Shown here in pieces: positions 42,301 to 48,858 of a DNA stretch of 64,000 bases (positions within the stretch are counted from its first letter, which is position 1; each line of letters opens with the position of its first letter). Under the pieces are notes generated by a model. It saw nothing but the letters and a program-made list of their open reading frames with translations. It was not told the DNA's origin and did no database searches. A program made the position numbers and the translations under genes. Origin of the DNA: Planctomycetota bacterium (GTDB lineage Bacteria > Planctomycetota > Phycisphaerae > WQYP01); assembly GCA_021805985.1 (NCBI GenBank), contig JAJZDN010000002.1, positions 1-64,000 on the forward strand, written 5' to 3'.

Positions 42301-44862
42301 CAAAATATCGGAACTTCCGCAGCCCCGCTCCAGGTGGACAACGGCTCGTTTGCCGCCCCCGGATCGCCGCCAGCGATCAATGGCACCATTGGAGGTGCTA
42401 TTTATCTGGCGGATCCAAATACCACCGATACGCTTGATGTTGGGACGATCGCCTCCGGCGGCCTGGAAGATATTACGGCCCAGGGCGGATTAAATATCCT
42501 TTCCGCCACCGCTACCACCGGCAACATTCAACTGGCGGCCGGCATCAACAACAGCATGGGAACTGTTACGGCCGAAAATGGTAATGTAAACCTCAGCGCA
42601 GTTGGGCATTTGTCGCTTGGTACCGGCACTGCCACCGGATCGGCAACGGTTGGCTCCGGCGGCTACATGAATATTACCACAAGCCTGGCTACAGGCGGGG
42701 CGATGACCTTGGCCTCTGGCGGGTATCTGAACTTTGCCACCTTGACTTCCGGAGGCTACGCGCAGCTTACCGCAGCGGGCAATATCACCGGCAATTCGCT
42801 GACCACCAGCAACGGTTCTAACGGCGCCCTTACCAGCACCGGCGGCTCCATTACTGCCGACAGCCTGAACATCGCAGGGGCGGTAACTGGCAACGCGGAT
42901 ACTTCGCTGGCTCTGACCACCGGCCAAGTCGGCACTACCGTTAACCTGACTTCCGGAACCACGATGTCGCTGGGCACGCTGACTTCCGGCGGTGCGCAAA
43001 CACTTAAATCCGGCGGGTATCTGAATTTTTCCAGCTTGACCTCCGGTGGTTACGCGCAGCTTACCGCGGTGGGCAATATCACCGGCAATTCGCTGACCAC
43101 CAGTAACGGTTCTAACGCCGCCCTCACCAGCACCGGCGGCTCCATTGCCGCCGACAGCCTGAACATCGCAGGGGCGGTAACTGGCAACGCGGATACTTCG
43201 CTGGCTCTGACCACCGGCCAAGCCGGGACTACCGTTAACCTTACTTCCGGAACCACGATGTCGCTGGGCACGCTGACTTCCGGCGGCAACCAGATTCTGC
43301 GGGCGGGAAATCTGCTTACCATTGCCGACAACAGTGGCTTAACCAGCGACAATGGCAGCATCGGCTTGACCGCAAGCGGACTGCAAATGGGGAATCAAAG
43401 TGATATTACCGCGGCGGGGAATGTCACCATCACGGTTGCTGATGATGCGGTATTGGGGAACATCTCCAGTTCTCTGACATCCGGAGCGGCTATCGTCCTG
43501 ACTGCCGGTGGCGCAATCAGTGCCAATGGCGATGGCCGGGTAAATATCAGTACGCCCGCTGGCACGGAAACGGTGGCCTTGCAGGCTGGTAGTGGCATCG
43601 GCAACTCGGGCGACTATCTGCTGGTTAATATCCCCCAGTTCACGGCCACGTCAACCACGGGTGGCATTTATATACATGATTTGGAATCGGCAAATGTGCC
43701 CACACTCTCTGCTCCCGCTGGCAACATCAACCTTGTTGTCAGCGGTGCTCTGGCATTTGGCACCATCACTTCCGGTGGGGCTGCCGGCGTGCAGGCTGTT
43801 GGCAATATCACCGGCGGTTCCATTACCAGCGGCGGAGTATTGACGATCACCAGTTCCGGCGGGTACATCAATACCACCGGTACCCTAAAATCCGCCGGCA
43901 ACATGCTGGTAAATGGTGCCACCGGCATCACGGCCAACAACTTGGATTCCGGCGGCATCCTGCAACTGGCCACACAGGGTAATATCACGCTGACCGGGTT
44001 GCTTTCCGCAGTGGGAAATCTGGCCCTGGGCGGCACGGGTTCAATGCACCTTAATTCAGTCACAACTGCGGGTAATATTTCGTTGACCTCCACGGATGGT
44101 GCCATCACGGTTAATACGCTCCAGGCGGACAGTGGCTATATCGCCGCCGGTGCCGGTGCCGCTCCGACCAATGCCGCATTCCCCAACAGCCCCGGGGATG
44201 TTGCCTTGGCTCACGCGACGATCGACAACTCTCTGACTGTGTACGCCAATCGCCTGCAGGGGTCTGTAACACAGCCGCCCTCCGCTTCGCCGCTGCTGCT
44301 GAATATTCGTGGTTCCGGGGGCGGCTCGGCCTTGGCTTCCCAAGTTGTTTTGAACATTGATCCGGCAACGGTTGATTTTACCAATCTGCAAGCGGGGTTC
44401 GCCCAGATCAACACTACCGCCGCAATTGTCAACGTGGAAGCGGGAGATATCTCCGGCACCCTTTCATTGATTACGCCGGTCACCAATCTCTACATGAATA
44501 ACCAAAGTGTGGTCTTACAGCCGGTTGATATTCAGCTTTACCAGCCCGGAGATGTGTTCAATTTGTCTCTGATGGGTACTTCTCTGGCTGCCAACACCTA
44601 TGTGGAACGTTTTGTCACTGGCTTTAGTCCCTATGTGCCCAATTACGTCGGCAGTCACAGCAACACGGGATACAACTACGGCGGGGGCAGTGCCCTGGTT
44701 GATACTGAACGCCAAGCCGACCTGACCACCACGCTGAAAGACACCGTGCATAAATATCGTGTGGTTCCCGCGAATCTGGAAATTGCATCACTGGCGATCG
44801 GGCCGCGTGGCGGCGTCAATATCAGCCCTGCTGTATATGGCAAATCGAGAAAGGTGCGTTAA
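27382..44862 (+). CDS. Giant filamentous-hemagglutinin/LktA-like adhesin, TpsA of a two-partner secretion system (about 5826 aa)
   Basis: TPS-like N-terminus (QIVPDGRTLTTVNITGHTTTISTATVSGGDAFNSFHNFAVGSGNTVNLIVP...ADPQGVLVGSSGVLNVGAINFTTP) then thousands of residues of G/T/N/S-rich beta-helix; AGGAGG at 27371 precedes ATG 27382; ORF track begins 27262. Confidence 0.92.
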   Translation: MSMGGKALGSTRQARKFPAHGNGRRHRLLAQCLAAGAAAGLFGSGWVAAAVPVGVNQIVPDGRTLTTVNITGHTTTISTATVSGGDAFNSFHNFAVGSGNTVNLIVPTAANYLVNVVHDGPVVIDGILNSYKNGKIGGNIVFADPQGVLVGSSGVLNVGAINFTTPTTQFLNQLVNQAGQVDMTAAAQLLSGTEPLSDTGIVSIAGHINALTSINLSAAEVIAAKSSMLTAGDAVKLQNTLFHATVNTAGLQQGAALAESNGSIAIVGTQQVDLAGRVQSGGTRGGAITATAPNTVVDSSATLDASGIHGGGTVLLGGNFHGQGTLPQATHVTVHSGATILANATQEGNGGRVALWSTLGTEFAGRIEARGGANGGNGGYVEVSSPTGLVFEGHVSTAAANGLTGTLLLDPTDLYIVNGSSGSGTEDTSSSSGTLAFTAADGSPASTISVGELQSLGDTNITLEATDAITIGDSSGNSASLNLATDTTPLKTGTLTLEAGTTGAGNITFNTGSTIATDGGAVVLDAGAGFSGSGAYGTGTVGTAALGSITTNGGTVTVHATNNISLPGSTVINTTGTGAAGAIDFEGGQTLNSGIDVNNSQSGTITIDGTLNGGNITLDENSTANSVYTSGITGLATFGSTSAVGSILGLAGQGVLATANSTVNIDATAVITGTNVNIESQTTEKASSPEINVSTVLASFNPFPSSVIYGQIGGTATSTVAKGSTININSGGSLTVSATNNDTLDISAYTVTTTASTYTAATVAVGDANINSTATIASGANINLAGNANVNVTAHNVNSFSVSATAMANSAGVVGIAAAVSDITTNATAAEDASLGTTSRQAGNVTVVGDNITAKEATSASGSAGSSFVVKNALSAASSATSALGTKLSSAFGSTGGAGGGSSSSEGSSSTTPFRVGAAMGLALVSQGSYAQIANNDGVNTDTPVIDSSGNVLVHAATNTAGIRNDAQSTVNSATSESGADPTNPANQVGVSVGVGVGIYHQTTHADIGDNVQVTAANVGVSAVSNIPATITWTQWDSFSTVLSHLNGTLGTVGDVLTSYANASGKASNLSIAGAVNFFDVYNNTQAWVGTDAKVTSTATGETSSVSGSTDTPAWSVLLGWDENALDYQPGGTLANSTLNLNDPVTVNAYNFTQSIDVGGNFSISLNGSGAGSGGTSVGGAFNGILYNNTTDAAIGSGAVITVDNSGPGLSVTAQGVDQLVAVSPTSGYGSSVSGNGIFGFVDIENSTQASISNAADINASQVVLDGQEDLAIWNVAGAASEGNTTGVGIGLAISYFNTDTEAFIGDNSAWTLGGATLGGTSGGGYVHAADLAVDALTDGQAGTLAVAGAATSSSDPNAEPGNLDKAKSWANGKLTSLQLFAANAFGKIPAIGSKIASAVGPAVSVEQEQSVPNPETSIGVAGSLTFNVAELTTKAWVSGATLAGLNGAAINPTVQALNYTGLISASGGASLVMASNPSSESSAGIAGAVAFSLINNTTSAYIDTSTLSDTGAVNVNALAGGFEVSVGLGLAVNTSSSEDNISSAVSLSLPEDTNTTSAYIEDSTVTGASTSTSSMNVTAYDQTLIGVGGGSFYGTSGEGGGVGVVFTVSSINNTVSAYLDGVNATGFDTVDVQALDASQIYGGALMIGAAPSGFAINGGFVINFITDHTSASIDAYVPTTGSAVDSTINAAGAITVNAASSSNLAASAFTTSDYYYQLVPTLGEGAVGTAQGTGSPTYASLLSQAGGGNPTDSNVSIATNIGGETLPSSTQNEIIGVAGFGSLGEDAVGLGFIANVIDNSYTASIDNATVNSTAGAVNVAATNNGTIIGVALGVAIATEGISGLGSVVGNYMQETTSATIGNPTAASGSNNATVTGTAVNVTSNNNATIWSGAGSIGFGTEGAFGASIAYNQTNDSSTAQVEAATVQALNNGTAKINSTSASAINSYAIAGGVASSGPAVEGAVAVNLTTDGTVAQIDNSTITAGILNDQSFDPNAAILSETGTVAVGEVSVGASVGIDVIANTLQSDITGSTLNITNGTTVESNSGGSIQSLDYAGGVGENVAVGFVNSSNDISNQVAAYILDSTGSDSGNTTAITAKDTSTIETLAAGFTGGGDVAASVATAINRISSQVNAYIEGASGETTPAIANPALTEKDVVLTAGSDATIQSLAAGVAIGGDGGGVGSIAINILTNTVNAYIDDGAQVMALDNIGVEATNQNTIQDIAGGLAIGATTAAAGLSTGVNYIGSGTYAYISGAGTDVTALASDAGDTLSVQNGGTLTNGSSFQANITKLSSLADYNAPTPAENSISLTGLAVNAASLNTTSQEVFVASFSFNPEGSAALSAVAGVSVAGGTTSAYIKNAGINQSQSATVGGNTYNAGTGQQVNVTASSHDLGALFALGAAAGTTDFAGAATVGVQSFNGNTNAYITGSDINADGSLTIESESTQDGAALSAGVAAAIVGGAATAVVDDFSSATQSYLVGGSVNAGALTIDANTENSAQTAGGSLAFGAAAVGATILVVQSQDTTRSYLGDAADQIATSLTTSGAVAVTAESATNLNAISVTAGVGGSSFVVMASVNLINNITDANMYDTNIDQQSGNPAASSVNIQATDNMTLTSYAGALSAGTADGVGAGINVLDLTSQVGAGSYGNNMNIAGALTVNATSTKNLQAVTAVASIGLSGTGLAGAAGVVIISAQSSDGSYGELANVQSNDNSTLAAISSMFGTGNSLLSNTNGQLTNSEQTNIGNATTTNLALFGGMGNGTKAILSGGNINAQSVAVTALDNTTVQNIAAAGGLGGGAGVGAGIGVTELDGTVFASIQNAWITSATTIDPTTITAPEITVTATEAPPSGSTSAVTDAYAGGAGVGLGFGAAVAVSLDNTNVTANAGGSLTGNNGSGSYVNISATDSSTLSGKTIGVAAGGLGAAGASVTYVKKTSTVDTYILPPTAAVAPIAANPPAAAVPGVPATPAATLTNFNRVMMTSTDSGSVTSDATAGGVGGFVGGDAAISNATDSADVNSIVGASSTLSLGSGGLTVTATDTPDVSANAFGVAVSGGVSLGASVATASISPTVQATVGNNANLTGADSLTLQANLNVPTGGDSGYASTTAGSGGLLIGADATVSTATSNINIQAGTGNYVLLPAGTVGIAATSNTVLNSTSTGVAVGGVLAAGAAVSKSDASGATTASMGSYNTTGINRTADLGLQANSTTTNTSNATAGSGGLLAGSAAYGQTSDTTSTTASAGANDNIFAGNITVYALHTSNYFAGSNSIEASAVGASGSYSKNTIDPVTTALLGNATDLTAWNELKLNANNHIIESDGGYSSQGASGGVASGASVQTTTAIGDGAYVTLGSSDSLTVGTDPYANPGLIDITAGDIITAADTTNLNTGGAISVAAANSSTYVTDTNTVTIGSSSRLLSLGDIDIGTYAMDGIANSALVHTYGLAGGAGATANSTITANQSVAIGNAVTMLGYGSVNIMAGRSGDGKWFSLFGPDAIAASYVRAIIPVPVADATATVQQNNNVTFGTGGYVYSGGNIDLEAYQGNTNPQADGEGHAYILGFIPVSGTNSNTSAHGSGTVQLGGNFIAGYFHDLAINISNSNSAGGLDQTSGAPIHYNYNSAWNPTTFVNSIQGQDPTVEALLENSISSTDVAMFDLGSTSPLFASAGNITINAANITGSGNLTAYGNAQINIINSSPAYLVLGSTTTGGSIALDIPNLPGGQILFTGAANTVPNTVAVAEVDPNTTPTINITSSYPSAVGTTATPEGPAIFVTGNIQNLGGDVTIADAEGSLGLFATILAQQWIADIPNGVLTASDPTSTYFSNSNPSSDWASYVTIPGLSSGSYNGDIAVAYVANALFNSNGQYGGNSSGFTYSMFYANYQDYGSSSGSYWQAYNWYSAAVVYGSSNLYTSGSAASSSPIGGATLVNPANNGYRPGYYYPEVPTETLNSSYTSAYPASIVQSGSHSVFIGGQVGISAKYIDIDSNISSGQSTNWSVNIPASTDTFIQTEQTYQNALKQFGLTLPTVDLSIGGYGLSALNTGDQMITPVYNPGTNQIVLDSKFTDPVTSQSILSSTINASGGGFVYLHGGIISTAPGAGIHINDGYGQVTVDNYSSAPVVLQNVTTGSGSIGEVKIVDTLASSGMPNTWWYVYQQGQGVTVYNNSNGATTPSGATVVSSSGGSTASFNPDQVLSNSSYALEYQWSESAYLSRTVNIVSSGSGTSKYNGSTSSAWTFLDASNGGPAGTTSANPYTNNVATGTVVTGSNTAPLLQESITGSVTNSQANGYTFTYAGNGFQLPNGSSVDYGNGSSGSYADINTIYPTAATITATFTVRADNPINISFTGNQTAAVTVNSAAGIVLAGQIQNPGGVTTLNASSGSIAQAGGNNVNILTNGLVLTAANGVGTAAQPLSATLVGGSLTADNSAVGGVYLALNSPVQISNITADNSGSAYGDVNITAQGAITGQSGSGSVTGDNITLNSSDGGVGTTAQSIVVNANGVIQTGGTIIGGAVNANALDSIYLSSPNGNLFVGSIASQAGDVTLSSGGAILDASAETALETLSSTQLQQIWTSLHLITDSSQNARTVVPFNNLVANNYQLYWKLIHNGTVNGTTYSLNSSLVPLYTPLAHAAGETVAQYVQNQYNSVTAFFANPTYFSNHGGATLLSASYSPTFTYNVQTQDSAVYANLIANDVWNQGQLENYINSSAILTANSPEPSSTGTLVGNAVPNVSGRNVTLTAYSSVGTLAPSITIPESELIDGTLSTNSNYLTDAAALSLANAPGEVFISNGQVVVDQTAPLFLGVSGGLTGTVSAGPLFIQASGSLVIKNVNATGNIRISASDSISGAGLAGGDIVGGGTLLLVAQNNDIGSVATPLTINIPGALSADAGGNIYLTQVSGGNLSIGEMFAGASVNLDVPHGSLLALTSSASYGFNVPGGSTLTGTATSTGYNTGFNIAYNVVSPVINLNVAQNIGTSAAPLQVDNGSFAAPGSPPAINGTIGGAIYLADPNTTDTLDVGTIASGGLEDITAQGGLNILSATATTGNIQLAAGINNSMGTVTAENGNVNLSAVGHLSLGTGTATGSATVGSGGYMNITTSLATGGAMTLASGGYLNFATLTSGGYAQLTAAGNITGNSLTTSNGSNGALTSTGGSITADSLNIAGAVTGNADTSLALTTGQVGTTVNLTSGTTMSLGTLTSGGAQTLKSGGYLNFSSLTSGGYAQLTAVGNITGNSLTTSNGSNAALTSTGGSIAADSLNIAGAVTGNADTSLALTTGQAGTTVNLTSGTTMSLGTLTSGGNQILRAGNLLTIADNSGLTSDNGSIGLTASGLQMGNQSDITAAGNVTITVADDAVLGNISSSLTSGAAIVLTAGGAISANGDGRVNISTPAGTETVALQAGSGIGNSGDYLLVNIPQFTATSTTGGIYIHDLESANVPTLSAPAGNINLVVSGALAFGTITSGGAAGVQAVGNITGGSITSGGVLTITSSGGYINTTGTLKSAGNMLVNGATGITANNLDSGGILQLATQGNITLTGLLSAVGNLALGGTGSMHLNSVTTAGNISLTSTDGAITVNTLQADSGYIAAGAGAAPTNAAFPNSPGDVALAHATIDNSLTVYANRLQGSVTQPPSASPLLLNIRGSGGGSALASQVVLNIDPATVDFTNLQAGFAQINTTAAIVNVEAGDISGTLSLITPVTNLYMNNQSVVLQPVDIQLYQPGDVFNLSLMGTSLAANTYVERFVTGFSPYVPNYVGSHSNTGYNYGGGSALVDTERQADLTTTLKDTVHKYRVVPANLEIASLAIGPRGGVNISPAVYGKSRKVR
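42712..43300 (+). repeat. Near-identical 294 bp (98 aa) tandem duplication in TpsA
   Basis: SGGYLNFxxLTSGGYAQLTAxGNITGNSLTTSNGSNxALTSTGGSIxADSLNIAGAVTGNADTSLALTTGQxGTTVNLTSGTTMSLGTLTSGG occurs twice, offset 294 nt (gggtatctgaa at 42721 and 43015). Confidence 0.9.
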
Positions 44863-44864
44863 CG

Positions 44865-46598
44865 ATGGTGCTCATTGAGCCGCCGCATGTTGGCCCCGCG
44901 GATACTATGTTCCTGCCCCAGCGGACTTTCCATCGGTTAATCGCCGTGGCTGGACTGGTTGCAGCCCTGGGTTCATCCATGGCTTTTGCGGCACCGGCTC
45001 TACCGCCTAATCTCCATGCCGGGGCCATCGGAAATCAGTTCCAGCAAGCCCATAAAAAAAAGATTTTACCGCCCGCTTCTACACAGCCTTCCCTTACTGG
45101 GCCAACGAATAAGCCGTTGACGGGAAAACCCGGTGGCGTAAAGTTTCTGCTGCGTCGGGTGGAATTCAGTAAGTCCGCCTTTCTTACGCCTCAATATCTG
45201 CAAAGCGTGGCCCAGCCATATCTCAATAAGGAGGTCACGTTTGCCGATTTGCGAAAACTGCTCAACACCCTGAATGCCGAATATCTCAAGCGGGGTATCC
45301 TTTCCGCCCAGGCGATTTTGCCCCCCCAGAAAATTCGCAATGGCCTTGTCAAAGTGCAGCTAATTGAGGGAAAACTTGGCAAAGTAGAAGTTCGACGGCA
45401 AAACCAAAATAGCCCGCCGGTTACTGCACCCGGGTTTTTCACCAACCGTCTGCCGCTGGAAAAAGGCCAGATTGTCGATGACAGCAGCCTCGCTAAAGCC
45501 ATAGACTACTTTAATCGCACCAATAATATTCAGTTGCGCGCTGCCTTACAGCCCGGGTCCCAGTTTGGCTTAACCAATGTGCTGCTTTATGCCCAGGAGC
45601 CTAAACGCGTGACCATGGATTTTTCTGTGGATAATTATGGCTATCCAGCCACGGGGCGCCTGGAAGGTTCCGAAAGCCTTAATCTTTTCAGTCCGCTGCA
45701 ACTCGATGATCAGTTGAACGTGTATGCCGTGCAATCACAGGGGGCCTTTGATGACAGTCTGGTTTACAGCATTCCCGTCACCAGTTTCGGCACGCAGGTG
45801 GGTGTCAGTTATGCCAACAGCCAATATATCCTTGTCAACGGCCCCTATGAAAATTTGGATGTGAAAGGGCGATCCAACTTTTTCGGCCTTAATCTGGTTC
45901 AGCCTCTGTATGTCGATAAGCACTGGCTTTTTGATGGCGGCCTGCAATATGGCTACGACGTGGCCCATACGATTATCGGTGGCGTTGATTTAGGGGCTAC
46001 CTCCGTGAATAAGTGGAGTCTGGGCCTGACCATCGACGGGACCTGGTCACGCGGGGCCTTTTCCATGGTGCAGACCGCCCTGTACGCCAATGGTCTGGCA
46101 CCCCCGAACCAGACCAGTCATCCATTTATTTATCAGGGAACCTTTTACGGTTACTTTAATATTCTGCCCCAGGTATACGCCAGTCTTCTTGGCGGCTGGC
46201 AGTATACGCCCAGCAACACCATTACACCCGATGAGCTTTTTCAGGTCGGCGGCGAATATTCTGTGCGCGGTTTTCCAACCGATGTGGCCGCAGGCAACTC
46301 CGGTCTGTTCAGTCAGCTCGAATTGCATTATCAACCCGTGTCATTTTTTGATGCCTACGGCTTCTTTGATCAGGCGTACCTCTGGGCACCAGTTCCCGAA
46401 TATCAACGGTTACAGAGCAGCGGCATTGGTACCAAGTGGACCTTTACCCATATATTATCGCGATTACTGCACAAGAAATTATCATTGAGCGATAGTCTAA
46501 GCATCAACGTATGGGCCGGATTCCCATTTGATCGCGTCTCTCCTGATCAGAAAAACTACGAGCTTGGTGCCGGTATGGTTTACCAGATTGGCTTTTAG
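44865..46598 (+). CDS. TpsB/ShlB/FhaC-family outer-membrane transporter (POTRA plus beta-barrel)
   Basis: LRKLLNTLNAEYLKRGILSAQAILPPQKIRNGLVKVQLIEGKLGKVEVRRQ; SLNLFSPLQLDDQLNVYAVQSQG; DELFQVGGEYSVRGFPTDVAAGNSGLFSQLELHY. Confidence 0.94.
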   Translation: MVLIEPPHVGPADTMFLPQRTFHRLIAVAGLVAALGSSMAFAAPALPPNLHAGAIGNQFQQAHKKKILPPASTQPSLTGPTNKPLTGKPGGVKFLLRRVEFSKSAFLTPQYLQSVAQPYLNKEVTFADLRKLLNTLNAEYLKRGILSAQAILPPQKIRNGLVKVQLIEGKLGKVEVRRQNQNSPPVTAPGFFTNRLPLEKGQIVDDSSLAKAIDYFNRTNNIQLRAALQPGSQFGLTNVLLYAQEPKRVTMDFSVDNYGYPATGRLEGSESLNLFSPLQLDDQLNVYAVQSQGAFDDSLVYSIPVTSFGTQVGVSYANSQYILVNGPYENLDVKGRSNFFGLNLVQPLYVDKHWLFDGGLQYGYDVAHTIIGGVDLGATSVNKWSLGLTIDGTWSRGAFSMVQTALYANGLAPPNQTSHPFIYQGTFYGYFNILPQVYASLLGGWQYTPSNTITPDELFQVGGEYSVRGFPTDVAAGNSGLFSQLELHYQPVSFFDAYGFFDQAYLWAPVPEYQRLQSSGIGTKWTFTHILSRLLHKKLSLSDSLSINVWAGFPFDRVSPDQKNYELGAGMVYQIGF

Positions 46599-46990
46599 TC
46601 CGAAGTTTCTCGGCCAGAAAGCGTACCACCCCGATTGGGTCCTGGCGTGCCCAGCCCGCGGCATTACTTTCTCTTACCTCGCCAACCCAACCTTCGCGGT
46701 TTGTTGCCAAAAAAAGCTCTGGCGATTCATGGCACGTCGCCGAAAGAAGCCACGGGAGTTCCAGCCGCCGGGAATATACTATCGATGGCCAAGGGATTTT
46801 TGAAACCGGCATCCGCCCAAGTTGCACTAATCCAGCAGATGCCGTGGCTTGCGGCAGGCGAATGCGAGGCCGAGGCCCCTTTAATTCGACTGGAAAATTG
46901 GGTGGCCAAGAAGTGTGTCGCACCGCCGTCCATGGTGCAATCGGGTGGTCCGGTTGCCTTGTTCAAGGTCCTGACAAAAGGAGTCGGTCA

Positions 46991-47620
46991 ATGCGAGTTT
47001 TGAAATTGGAATTTCTGGGTATGGCGCTGGCTGGGGTTATGGCGATGGCATTGCCCGCAATGGCGATTGCCGGTTCCGCTGCCAGCAAGGAGAAAGTCGG
47101 AACGATTAGTGGAAAAGTCGTGGACAGCAGCGGCAACCCGGTCGGCGGGGCCACTGTGCGCGTCATGCGGTTGCCAAAAGGTGCCGGCATGCCGCCCGGT
47201 GGCGGACCAGGTGGTGGTCCTGGCAAGGCCGGGGGGCCGGGCGGGCCTGGAGGACCAGGCGGTCCAGGCGGTTTCGGCGGCCCCGGTGGGCAAGGCCACA
47301 ATAAAGTCAAGGCCGGGCAATCGGTGTGGATTAAGCACACGCTGGTCATGGGTATTACCAAAACCGCTGCCGATGGCACATTCATGCTTGCCAACGCTCC
47401 AGCAGGTAAGTATGCCGTCATGGCAATGAAACGCCGCGAGGGCTTTGGCCACAGCAACAAACCGCTGGTCGTCAAAGCCGGCACTGCCGTGGACGCCGGC
47501 ACCATTACCTTGAAAAAAGGCCCACGCGGCCCCGGCGGCCCACGCGGACCGGGCGGCCCAGGAGGACCGGGCGGCCCAGGTGGCCCCCACGGCCCGGGCG
47601 GTCCGCCGCCTGGTCAATAA
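46991..47620 (+). CDS. Secreted carboxypeptidase-regulatory-like domain protein with collagen-like Gly-Pro-Gly repeats
   Basis: Signal peptide MRVLKLEFLGMALAGVMAMALPAMAIAG; GTISGKVVDSSGNPVGGATVRVMRL; GPGGPGGPGGPGG stretches; ATG at 46991 chosen. Confidence 0.75.
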   Translation: MRVLKLEFLGMALAGVMAMALPAMAIAGSAASKEKVGTISGKVVDSSGNPVGGATVRVMRLPKGAGMPPGGGPGGGPGKAGGPGGPGGPGGPGGFGGPGGQGHNKVKAGQSVWIKHTLVMGITKTAADGTFMLANAPAGKYAVMAMKRREGFGHSNKPLVVKAGTAVDAGTITLKKGPRGPGGPRGPGGPGGPGGPGGPHGPGGPPPGQ

Positions 47621-47649
47621 CACGATCAAATGAATTGCCATCCTTACCC

Positions 47650-47683
47650 AGCCCCGCAGCCAACATGCTGCGGGGCTTTTTTT
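47650..47683 (+). terminator. Rho-independent terminator
   Basis: AGCCCCGCAGC CAACAT GCTGCGGGGCT followed by TTTTTTT. Confidence 0.9.
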
Positions 47684-47742
47684 ATCTGTCGTTTCCCCGA
47701 TGGACAGGCACAAATCAAAACTTTCCGCTAAAATCTTCCGCC

Positions 47743-48858
47743 ATGTCAGAAATTTATATACAACTTCCACCCTCCTCCGCCATCGCTTACCCTGTGCATG
47801 TGGGTTCACATCTGTTGCCGGAACTTGGGCAGCGGGTAAAACAATGCGCACCATCCCCTTCCTGCGCACTGATCACCGACGACCACGTGGCAAAATATTA
47901 TCTTCCGATCGTGAGGGCTTCTTTAGAATCCGCCGGCTACCGCGTTTGCAGTTTTGTATTTCCCGCCGGCGAAACCAATAAAACGATCCACACCGTTGCC
48001 GCCGCCTATGATGCGCTGCTTTCCGCCCGTCTGGAACGTTCCAGCCCCGTCATTGCTTTAGGCGGCGGCGTAACCGGTGACTTAGCCGGGTTTGTCGGCT
48101 CTACGCTGTTGCGGGGCGTGCCATTTATTCAGGTGCCCACCACACTTCTGGCGGCGGTAGATGCCAGCGTGGGCGGAAAAGTGGGGGTGGATCATGCGAT
48201 GGGAAAAAATCTCATTGGCGCATTTCATCAGCCCGCCGCGGTTTTTACCGATGTCGCAACGTTCAAGACGCTTCCGCCGCTGGAAATTCAATGCGGCCTG
48301 GCCGAGTGTGTGAAACATGCCATTATCAAAGATGCCCGGCTCTTTGAATTTATTGAACACAATTTATCTTCCGTACTGGCGTGCGATGCAGCTGCCCTGG
48401 CCGAACTCGTGGCATGGAACGTTCAGATTAAAGCTGCCGTGGTCATGGCCGATCCCTTTGAACGCGGTGATCGGGCACTGCTGAACCTAGGCCACACGTT
48501 TGGCCATGCACTGGAAACGCTTTCGGGTTTTTCCAATTTAGCCCATGGCCAAGCCGTATCGCTGGGCGTTGTAGCGGCCTGCCGCCTGGCCGCAGATCGG
48601 GGAGAATTCCCGCACGCTTCCGCATTGGCTGTGGAATCTCTGCTCACACGCATCGGCCTGCCGGTACGCATCCCCATCGCTGATCCGGCCGCGGTTTTCA
48701 AGGCTATGGGCAGTGACAAAAAAATAATCGCCGGACGCCTGCGATTAATTTTGCCGTCCGAATATATTGGCCAAGCGCGCATCGCCGCGGATATCCCTGA
48801 AAGCCAGATTATGCAGGCCATTGGTTATATTCAGCAGCACGGAGCCTCCCCCTTATGA
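47743..48858 (+). CDS. aroB: 3-dehydroquinate synthase
   Basis: PVIALGGGVTGDLAGFVGSTLLRGVPFIQVPTTLLAAVDASVGGKVGVDHAMGKNLIGAFHQP; NLGHTFGHALE. Confidence 0.97.
   Translation: MSEIYIQLPPSSAIAYPVHVGSHLLPELGQRVKQCAPSPSCALITDDHVAKYYLPIVRASLESAGYRVCSFVFPAGETNKTIHTVAAAYDALLSARLERSSPVIALGGGVTGDLAGFVGSTLLRGVPFIQVPTTLLAAVDASVGGKVGVDHAMGKNLIGAFHQPAAVFTDVATFKTLPPLEIQCGLAECVKHAIIKDARLFEFIEHNLSSVLACDAAALAELVAWNVQIKAAVVMADPFERGDRALLNLGHTFGHALETLSGFSNLAHGQAVSLGVVAACRLAADRGEFPHASALAVESLLTRIGLPVRIPIADPAAVFKAMGSDKKIIAGRLRLILPSEYIGQARIAADIPESQIMQAIGYIQQHGASPL

Noticed and set aside
28623-44751. Many long antisense ORFs (e.g. 35847-36683, 37000-38055, 42490-43221, 43668-44108)
   Set aside because: They lie opposite the single 17.5 kb adhesin ORF, have low-complexity composition mirroring it, and no recognisable domains.
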